Virus record (IMG/VR): IMGVR_UViG_3300030389_001381 | Span: 10,952-49,999 of that record | Direction: 5' to 3' (one strand) | DNA from: a virus | DNA: 39,048 bases | Part shown: positions 34,028 to 39,048 of the stretch, in pieces | How positions within the stretch are numbered: position 1 is the stretch's first letter | Layout of the letters: the number at the start of each line of letters is the position of its first letter | Translations under genes and position numbers: made by a program | Notes under the pieces: model-generated | The model's input: only the letters and a program-made list of their open reading frames with translations | Told to the model about the DNA's origin: nothing | Database searches by the model: none

Positions 34028-35567
34028 CAACTCTTAAATTATTAATTACACAATCTGTAGATAAGATGGTTGAAGCTACTGAAGCAGCGTTTTTTAAAGC
34101 ACTTTTTGTAACTAACAAAGGATCTATTATACCTTTTTTTACCATATCTACTGTTTCACCGTCTATTACGTTTACGCCGTAACCATCTTCTGCAGGTATC
34201 GTTATTGTTTCAAATCCTGCGTTTTCTAGTATTTTTCTGTAAGGAGATAATATAGATGCTGTTAATATCTTCTCACCTTTGTTTTTTTCTTTTATTTGTA
34301 ATGCCGCATTAAGTAATGCAACACCACCGCCTGGAACTATACCTTCTTTTATTGCAGCTTTAGTAGCACATATTGCATCTTCAGCTCTGTCTAGCTTTTC
34401 TTTGAGTTCAACCTCTGAATTAGCCCCTATTTTTACAACTGCAATTTTAGCAGAAAGTCTAGCTAATCTTTTTTCTAATGCTACTGTTTTATCAGGTATT
34501 TTGCAAATTTTTAATTCTTCTTGAATAGAATCTATTATAGATAATATTTCTGGTTTTAAATGATCTATTTGTATTATTGTTTCATTTAAACTTGTTACAC
34601 TCTTTAAACAAGTACCTAAACAATCAAGATCTATCATATTCATATCATCTCCTATATCTTCATTTATTACTGTAGCATTTGTTAATAAAGCTATATCATC
34701 TAGTATTTCTTTTCTATTAACACCTAATACTGGAGCATCAATTACATTTATTTTTATATTACCCTTTGTTTTATTCATAGCTAAAGCCGATAAAACATCT
34801 GGTTCTAAATCACCTATTATTAATAAAGGTTTTTTATTTTTTATTACATGCTCAAGAATTTTTTGTATTTGTCTTATACTATTTACTTGAGAATCTATTA
34901 TCATTACAGCTGGATTATCTAACTCAGCTATTTTTTTCTCTTTGTTTGTTATAAAATGAGGAGATGTAATTCCTTTATTATATTGTGCTCCATCTATAAC
35001 TTCTACTTCTGTTTCACCATTTGGTGCAACTTCCATCATTACAACACCTGTTTTATCTACTTTTCTAAAAGCATCAGCTATTATTTTTCCTAAAACAATA
35101 TCATTGTTAGTTGATATAGTAGCCACATTATCTAGCATTTTATCTTCTACAGGTATAGATATTTTATCTAAATAACTTACTACTTGTTCAACAGCACTGT
35201 TTATGCCTTCTTTTATTTCTCTCACGTTTTTCTTATCTAAAACGTTATAAGCATTTTTTAATATAGAATGAGCTAAGACTGTAGCAGTAGTTGTACCATC
35301 TCCAGCTTCTTGTACTGTTTTTTTAGCAGCTTGTTTTAATAGTGTAGCACCTATGTTTTGCACAGGATCTCTTAATATTATGTTTTCTGCTACGGTTACA
35401 CCATCTTTAGTTATTATAGGGTTTCCGTTAGAATCTTCTAGTATCACACATTTACCGCTAGCTCCTAAAGTGGAGCTAACAGCATTTGTGAGTTTTTCGA
35501 TACCTTCAAATATTTGATCTCTTGCTTCGTTGCCGAAGTTGAGATTTTTAACTATCATATTTGACAT
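34011..35567 (-). CDS. groEL: Chaperonin GroEL (Cpn60), 518 aa
   Basis: This full-length chaperonin folds proteins in an ATP-driven double ring. ATP-site residues are kept: TKDGVTVA (D55), GDGTTTAT (89-96), LDRAEDA (D397, the position of E. coli D398) and VPGGG (411-415). The apical domain (about 190-375) is divergent; for example PVLGVNRK replaces the host-like PGFGDRRK. The chain ends after DESNR without the usual GGM tail. An ATTTA repeat leader precedes it, and groES follows in overlap. It probably folds phage capsid or tail proteins; the divergence argues against recent capture from a host. Confidence 0.93.
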   Translation of the reverse strand: MSNMIVKNLNFGNEARDQIFEGIEKLTNAVSSTLGASGKCVILEDSNGNPIITKDGVTVAENIILRDPVQNIGATLLKQAAKKTVQEAGDGTTTATVLAHSILKNAYNVLDKKNVREIKEGINSAVEQVVSYLDKISIPVEDKMLDNVATISTNNDIVLGKIIADAFRKVDKTGVVMMEVAPNGETEVEVIDGAQYNKGITSPHFITNKEKKIAELDNPAVMIIDSQVNSIRQIQKILEHVIKNKKPLLIIGDLEPDVLSALAMNKTKGNIKINVIDAPVLGVNRKEILDDIALLTNATVINEDIGDDMNMIDLDCLGTCLKSVTSLNETIIQIDHLKPEILSIIDSIQEELKICKIPDKTVALEKRLARLSAKIAVVKIGANSEVELKEKLDRAEDAICATKAAIKEGIVPGGGVALLNAALQIKEKNKGEKILTASILSPYRKILENAGFETITIPAEDGYGVNVIDGETVDMVKKGIIDPLLVTKSALKNAASVASTILSTDCVINNLRVDESNR

Positions 35568-35572
35568 ATTGA

Positions 35573-35590
35573 ATTTAATTTAATTTAATT
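35573..35590 (-). repeat. ATTTA tandem repeat leader of groEL
   Basis: Three perfect ATTTA units plus a partial unit on the plus strand occupy the 24-bp gap between the upstream stop and the groEL ATG. The same unit is used before the 83-aa gene at 25494-25516. No Shine-Dalgarno sequence is present. Confidence 0.65.
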
Positions 35591-35591
35591 G

Positions 35592-35879
35592 TTATTTAAA
35601 GGTTTTAACGACTTTAGGACCTTTTAAGAACTCTACTTTTTTAGCATAGTGTTCTACTGAACCATCAATAGCTTGTTCTGCGCCTTCAATAGTTTCACGT
35701 CTCGTAACGTCGTGCCAAGTATCTTCATCTGGATCTTGGTATTCAGTTTGATAAAAACCGTTAGGTAATTGGGTTATCCTCCAGTTTTTCTTTTCTGCGA
35801 GGTGTTTCCAAAGGTTAATGGTTTCTTCTGAAATTTGTGGTTGACTATTCCACGTTCTAGTCGAATAATAAAACGTCAT
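35592..35879 (-). CDS. Uncharacterised small protein, 95 aa
   Basis: I take the ATG at 35879 (MTFYYSTRTWNSQPQ), because the upstream in-frame start at 35918 adds 13 residues with no supporting pattern. The sequence mixes aromatics and acids (INLWKHLAEKKNWRITQLPN, then YQDPDEDTWHDVTRRETI) and ends in a basic tail. It resembles a compact alpha-beta protein. No function is recognised. It sits directly upstream of groEL and downstream of a fibre-like gene. Confidence 0.55.
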   Translation of the reverse strand: MTFYYSTRTWNSQPQISEETINLWKHLAEKKNWRITQLPNGFYQTEYQDPDEDTWHDVTRRETIEGAEQAIDGSVEHYAKKVEFLKGPKVVKTFK

Positions 35880-35966
35880 AATTTTTGGTTTTAAGGTTAA
35901 TATTTGGTTGCCATACATCCTGGCCGGGTATATTTTATATATTACTTGTTTTTAGTAATTTTTACA

Positions 35967-37106
35967 CTATTGCTTGATCATAACTATACCAGCAACATTT
36001 AAAGGGGCTGGGGCTGTACCATCTGTTTGGTATAATTTATCTTTTGGTAATCCTGCTGCTCCAGCTGCAGCGTCATCTGCATAAGCATCTAAACCTCCTA
36101 ATAATATTCCACCATTACCAGTTCGGTTTAAATTTATATCACCATCGGCTTCTAATTCTATTTCTGGTCCACCAGTTGCTCCTCGTGATATTACATACTT
36201 TGATCCTGCTCCAGCACCATTATAGTACATGTTTACTACACCTGATGCTCCACCTGCTGGGTGAGTAAATCTTAATCCTTGGTTTTGGTTAGTTGGCTCT
36301 ACTAACTCTAATCTATTTTGAAATTGAGCTATACCATCAATATTTAAACTACCACCCACGTCAAGTTGATATTGTGCTGTATTTTTAGCAATTGCTATTT
36401 GTTGAAATGCATCAATAAACAAACCAGTTGCTAAATTACCATTATCATCTGCTGTTTGAAGTACAAGATCTTGACCTCTAGGATTTATATTGCTATCACG
36501 TGTAAATATTTTTGCTCCATCTAGTTGAGCACCTAAATCATCAATACCTCTAAATATTAAACTTTTACTACCAGTGCTTGGTCCAGCACCATTAACATCT
36601 AGTTGTAAATCACAAAATGATATATTTAAAGGTGATGGATCTGTTAATAGTTCAAATTGAGGATATAATACACCTGAACCAAATTTAAAACCTTTTCCAG
36701 CCCAGTTGTATAAAAACCCAAAACCACCACCGTCATCATCCCAACCAAATGATGTTTTGTTTACACCGTTTTGTGTAATAGCATATTCTGGATCACCAAG
36801 AGTTGTAGCAGCATCTCTATCTACTACAAATCTATAACCATCTGTTAATATAAATTGTTTTAAACCAGCACCACCATCAAATGTAAAAGCTGGTGAATCA
36901 CCAATCTGTCTATTAGGTGCGTCAACCCATTGAGTAACATAGTTGTTCGTACCAGTACCTTTTACAATATCATTAGTTACTATAACATGTGTTGATAGTT
37001 TGTCTATTGTTAAGCTTTTAGTATTTGCTGCGCTTACATCACTTACTATTAATAAATCACTATTAGTAGGATTTTCTAATGGAGGGTATGATATTATTCT
37101 AGCCAT
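35967..37106 (-). CDS. Tail fibre/spike-like protein, 379 aa
   Basis: The N-terminus MARIISYPPLENPTNSDLLI, VSDVSAANTKSLTIDKLSTH resembles an attachment module shared with the next gene upstream (MANITAYPVGTPKGTDLVVG). The body has fibre-like beta repeats (GGSLNIDGIAQFQNRLELVE, EIELEADGDINLNRTGNGGI). The C-terminus ends LLGGLDAYADDAAAGAAGLP and KDKLYQTDG, a termination pattern frequent in phage fibre and structural proteins. It would trimerise as a tail or head fibre. Function and receptor are inferred. It is separated from the 95-aa gene by 87 bp. Confidence 0.66.
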   Translation of the reverse strand: MARIISYPPLENPTNSDLLIVSDVSAANTKSLTIDKLSTHVIVTNDIVKGTGTNNYVTQWVDAPNRQIGDSPAFTFDGGAGLKQFILTDGYRFVVDRDAATTLGDPEYAITQNGVNKTSFGWDDDGGGFGFLYNWAGKGFKFGSGVLYPQFELLTDPSPLNISFCDLQLDVNGAGPSTGSKSLIFRGIDDLGAQLDGAKIFTRDSNINPRGQDLVLQTADDNGNLATGLFIDAFQQIAIAKNTAQYQLDVGGSLNIDGIAQFQNRLELVEPTNQNQGLRFTHPAGGASGVVNMYYNGAGAGSKYVISRGATGGPEIELEADGDINLNRTGNGGILLGGLDAYADDAAAGAAGLPKDKLYQTDGTAPAPLNVAGIVMIKQ

Positions 37107-37107
37107 G

Positions 37108-37587
37108 TTAGTTGTATATTCTTATTTCAAAAGCTCCACTAGTTAAAATACCGTCCTCTAATACACCTGTTTCGTCTTGTGTAGTTACTGTTATTATAGT
37201 GTCTGATGTTATACTCCACTTAGGTGGTAGTCCATCAGAGCTTGGATTACCATAATTTACAAACACTATTGTTTTACCTCCTGTAAAGTTTAAATTTACA
37301 CTAGAAGTAGCTGTGTAAGTTCCTGGACCTGTTCTAAACCATGTAAATATACTACTGGTATTGTTGTATATTTCAGTAGCTGTTGGATTATTCGCACCAT
37401 TTTGTGATACTAATGCTGTATATGACGTGTAAGCTGATGGAATATTAGCAAACTCTGCTATTTGCTTTACTGTGAAGTTCCTTGTTTTGTTAGTATCTCC
37501 GTCTGTATTGGGATCTGCTACTTGAGTTCCAACAACTAGGTCAGTTCCTTTTGGAGTTCCTACTGGATATGCAGTTATATTTGCCAT
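37108..37587 (-). CDS. Short fibre-related protein, 159 aa
   Basis: The N-terminal ~50 residues (MANITAYPVGTPKGTDLVVG, TQVADPNTDGDTNKTRNFTV) match the layout of the attachment module of the downstream 379-aa protein. The C-terminal ~100 residues form a beta domain (TYTATSSVNLNFTGGKTIVF, KWSITSDTIITVTTQDETGV) without catalytic motifs. The module is therefore reused with a different C-terminal domain. It starts 18 bp after the 80-aa basic protein and ends one base before the next gene. Confidence 0.62.
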   Translation of the reverse strand: MANITAYPVGTPKGTDLVVGTQVADPNTDGDTNKTRNFTVKQIAEFANIPSAYTSYTALVSQNGANNPTATEIYNNTSSIFTWFRTGPGTYTATSSVNLNFTGGKTIVFVNYGNPSSDGLPPKWSITSDTIITVTTQDETGVLEDGILTSGAFEIRIYN

Positions 37588-37605
37588 TTTTTGTGTTTTT
37601 TATGT

Positions 37606-37848
37606 TTATTTGCTTGCGGGTTTCGTACCTTTACCGTAATTTCCTCTATTTTGCGACACTTTTACAAATCTTTTCTTAGTATGATCATAATCTTTGTCCA
37701 ATAACCAGTTTATACCGTGTTTTTTAGCTGCTTTTCGTCTTTCTCGCTGATTTTCAGCCTTTTTTTTCCTTCTATCCGGCGTTTTTGCTGCTGCAAGGTC
37801 TCTTTTTGCTTTAGCTTTTTTAGCTTTAGGACTTAGTTTTTGTGGCAT
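37606..37848 (-). CDS. Very basic small protein, 80 aa
   Basis: About a third of the residues are Lys or Arg. The sequence reads LSPKAKKAKAKRDLAAAKTP, then DRRKKKAENQRERRKAAKKH, with a short ordered segment INWLLDKDYDHTKKRFVKVS and a Gly/Lys tail. It could neutralise DNA in the capsid or bind RNA. No family is recognised. It is the second gene of the late operon, 5 bp after the first. Confidence 0.6.
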   Translation of the reverse strand: MPQKLSPKAKKAKAKRDLAAAKTPDRRKKKAENQRERRKAAKKHGINWLLDKDYDHTKKRFVKVSQNRGNYGKGTKPASK

Positions 37849-37853
37849 TTTTA

Positions 37854-38204
37854 CTATAAATTAGAATAACCAGCTCCTTTTGCAAACATTTTCATGAAAT
37901 TATTAACTCTATCTTTCAATGTAGGCTTTTGTACTGGTTTTGGCAATACAGGTGGTGTACCTGTTGAGTCATTTACAACCGGTGGCTTAGGTCTAGTAGC
38001 ATCGTGTTTCTGTCTTTCTTTTAAATCAGCTAATGCTGAGTCTTTTTCCTTCTTGTGCTTTAAAAATGTTTCATTATAAGCTTTAGTTGCTAATGAATCT
38101 ATGTCTAGTTGCTTGTCTGGATGTCCTTTACCGCCATCTGCTTTATGAGCAAACGCTGCTTTTTGCACACTGCGTTTAGCGTTTTTTAATTTTCCTGTTC
38201 CCAT
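37854..38204 (-). CDS. First late-operon gene, basic protein of unknown function, 116 aa
   Basis: MGTGKLKNAKRSVQKAAFAH starts a basic helical N-terminus. A helical middle follows (DIDSLATKAYNETFLKHKKE), then a Pro/Val-rich linker (TRPKPPVVNDSTGTPPVLPK) and a short C-terminal helix. It opens the leftward operon, so the 5' end of the late transcript should lie upstream of 38204. No function is recognised. Confidence 0.58.
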   Translation of the reverse strand: MGTGKLKNAKRSVQKAAFAHKADGGKGHPDKQLDIDSLATKAYNETFLKHKKEKDSALADLKERQKHDATRPKPPVVNDSTGTPPVLPKPVQKPTLKDRVNNFMKMFAKGAGYSNL

Positions 38205-38295
38205 GATTATTGTTTTAAGTGTCTATATATATTCTTACACGTTTCTCGATAAATTTACATTGTGACACAGCCTGTTACTAATTATACTATATATA

Positions 38296-38318
38296 GATAT
38301 TATACTTAGTATAATATC
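38296..38318. promoter_or_regulatory. Perfect 10-bp inverted repeat, probable operator
   Basis: GATATTATAC and GTATAATATC are exact reverse complements around a 3-nt spacer (TTA). It lies about 90 bp upstream of the late operon, between the two divergent gene sets, where a dimeric regulator could control either direction. Confidence 0.62.
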
Positions 38319-38502
38319 ATAAGGGGGGATTAGTTATAGAGATATATGGGGTTACTACCTATTTTTTAGTTTAGCTTTTTTTTAGGAAAGTCGTTTTGTT
38401 TTTGCCGGGTTGCCCTTGTTTTTAGAGATTTGCAATAACGTTTTTACCTTTACCTTGTAATACCGTCTAGGTTTTTAGCTTTTTTTTTGATGCTATGCGA
38501 GT

Positions 38503-38513
38503 CACGGACTTGT
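38503..38513 (+). repeat. CACGGACTTGT element, copy 1
   Basis: This is the first of three 11-12 bp copies. It is not followed by the AAGATAATA element that follows the other two. A GTGAG/CTCAC inverted repeat (38512-38527) overlaps its end, so it may be a regulator-binding site upstream of the first early promoter. Confidence 0.6.
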
Positions 38514-38538
38514 GAGTGAATGCTCACGATGGAAACTA

Positions 38539-38576
38539 CACGGACTTGTATCTATTTTAGTAAGATAATATATTTG
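38539..38576 (+). promoter_or_regulatory. Early promoter P1 (CACGGACTTGTA ... TATATTTG)
   Basis: CACGGACTTGTA (38539-38550) supplies a TTG at 38546-38548, in the -33 position relative to a perfect TAnnTTTG-type box TATATTTG at 38569-38576, with 20 bp between. AAGATAATA (38562-38570) lies 13 bp after the TTG. The start codon of the 86-aa gene is 38 bp further on. Confidence 0.7.
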
Positions 38577-38614
38577 TTCTTTGAAATTATTATTAATAAC
38601 TTAAATTTAAAATT

Positions 38615-38875
38615 ATGAAAAACACTAAGAAAAAAGTAAACACAGTAAACACATTGCAAACTAAAAGGTTTGTAATACGTAAGTCATTAATCGGTAAGAA
38701 TACTGTAATCGTATTCACTAATCACAAAGGTGATAAATGCGAATACAATCACGATGTAGTCTACAACCAGTTAAAAGATAAGTTCGATTCAATGCCATGC
38801 TTTGCTAAGTATTCCAGTTATACCAATAGCAAGAATCTACCAAAGTTTGTCCGTGATCTAAAAGTGATTATGTAG
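38615..38875 (+). CDS. Small basic early protein, 86 aa
   Basis: The first rightward gene encodes an 86-residue protein with a Lys/Asn-rich start (MKNTKKKVNTVNTLQTKRFV), then strands and helices (IRKSLIGKNTVIVFTNHKGD, NHDVVYNQLKDKFDSMPCFA) and a basic end LPKFVRDLKVIM. It has no signal peptide or known motif. Strand, position and its own strong promoter and terminator suggest a highly expressed early gene, possibly involved in host takeover. The function is unknown. Confidence 0.72.
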   Translation: MKNTKKKVNTVNTLQTKRFVIRKSLIGKNTVIVFTNHKGDKCEYNHDVVYNQLKDKFDSMPCFAKYSSYTNSKNLPKFVRDLKVIM

Positions 38876-38882
38876 TGTAAGC

Positions 38883-38913
38883 AAAGAGGTAACTTCGGTT
38901 GCCTCTTTCTTTT
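38883..38913 (+). terminator. Rho-independent terminator after the 86-aa gene
   Basis: An 11-bp stem (AAAGAGGTAAC / GTTGCCTCTTT, one G-U pair) is capped by a TTCG tetraloop and followed by CTTTT. It begins 7 bp after the stop codon. This is a canonical intrinsic terminator and makes the upstream gene a separate transcription unit. Confidence 0.85.
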
Positions 38914-38931
38914 ACATCATTTTAGTTTCTT

Positions 38932-38966
38932 CACGGACTTGTAAGTTTATAGTCAAGATAATATTG
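38932..38966 (+). promoter_or_regulatory. Early promoter P2 (CACGGACTTGTA ... TAATATTG)
   Basis: CACGGACTTGTA (38932-38943) is followed, at exactly the same 13-bp distance as in P1, by AAGATAATA (38955-38963) and TAATATTG (38959-38966), one mismatch from TAnnTTTG. It lies after the terminator and 12 bp before the next ATG, implying a very short or absent 5' leader. Confidence 0.65.
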
Positions 38967-38978
38967 TAAACACTAAAT

Positions 38979-39048
38979 ATGAAAACAATTAAATTTCTTA
39001 AAAACAAAATCAAACTTAATAACTTAACATTAACAAAACACTCATCAC
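38979..39048 (+). CDS. Second early gene, start only (runs off the window)
   Basis: An ATG at 38979 opens a frame (MKTIKFLKNKIKLNNLTLTK...) that stays open for 23 codons to the window end. It is Lys/Asn/Leu-rich. It directly follows P2, which supports it as a true start. The product cannot be predicted from this fragment. Confidence 0.6.
   Translation, partial: MKTIKFLKNKIKLNNLTLTKHSS

Larger units (their letters stand above)
38205..38614. promoter_or_regulatory. Divergent early/late regulatory region (410 bp, no gene)
   Basis: Between the leftward late operon and the rightward gene at 38615 there is no convincing protein or tRNA. The region contains a perfect 10-bp inverted repeat (38296-38318), a G6 run at about 38323-38328, and several T-runs including a repeated TTTAGCTTTTTTTT (38370-38383 and 38474-38487). 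It also holds two CACGGACTTGT elements, the second followed by a TATATTTG box. The late promoter should lie between about 38220 and 38320, but I see no convincing Bacteroidota -7 box there. Confidence 0.75.

Noticed and set aside
36044-36268. Plus-strand Leu/His-rich frame
   Set aside because: It is antisense to the fibre-like gene and arises from its repetitive codons; there is no independent start signal.
38205-38300. Clear TAnnTTTG promoter for the late operon
   Set aside because: The closest match is TAAATTTA on the minus strand, lacking the final G and any TTTG at -33, so I did not call a specific late promoter.
38321-38480. tRNA or small structured RNA in the divergent region
   Set aside because: No cloverleaf pairing or conserved T-loop was found on either strand; the T-runs and G6 run do not form a convincing RNA.

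Overview
This window looks like the structural (late) half of a low-GC tailed phage genome, most likely a podovirus of a Bacteroidota host and probably marine. The host call rests on four observations: AT-rich genes without Shine-Dalgarno sequences, a perfect Bacteroidota-type -7 box (TATATTTG) in front of the first rightward gene, a FISUMP domain inside a tail protein, and a portal, capsid and tail-nozzle set that reads to me like the crAss-like lineage. Family calls come from reading the proteins, not from a search.

Nearly all genes are on the minus strand and form one long, tightly packed late operon. It starts at about 38.2 kb and runs leftward off the window. In transcription order, 38.2-25.2 kb is an accessory and host-interaction block. 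It holds small basic proteins, three fibre-like proteins with related N-termini, GroEL and GroES, a winged-helix protein, many small phage proteins, a run of proteins starting M(A/S)FK (one with an HExxH zinc-peptidase motif) and a holin. A tandem GroES-like protein and a small terminase-like protein (25.0-24.2 kb) lead into the DNA-packaging and capsid block: large terminase, portal, scaffold and major capsid protein (24.2-16.9 kb). Next come connector proteins and a very large tail nozzle that appears split into two genes (16.8-7.5 kb). Last is an ejection-protein block (7.1 kb to the left edge) ending in a giant protein of at least 1544 residues that carries HEFFH. No tail sheath, tube or tape-measure gene is seen, which fits a short-tailed virion.

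A 410-bp region at 38.2-38.6 kb separates the late operon from rightward, presumably early genes. It carries a perfect 10-bp inverted repeat and three copies of a CACGGACTTGT element. Two copies sit at identical spacing before AAGATAATA, directly upstream of the two rightward genes, and look like early promoters. Inside the late operon, GC-rich hairpins follow several genes, and short AT-rich tandem repeats occupy several translation leaders.

The most interesting points are the complete phage chaperonin pair in reversed gene order plus a second two-domain GroES-like protein, the FISUMP insertion in a split nozzle, the tagged zincin-like cluster, and the repeat-based leaders and early promoters.
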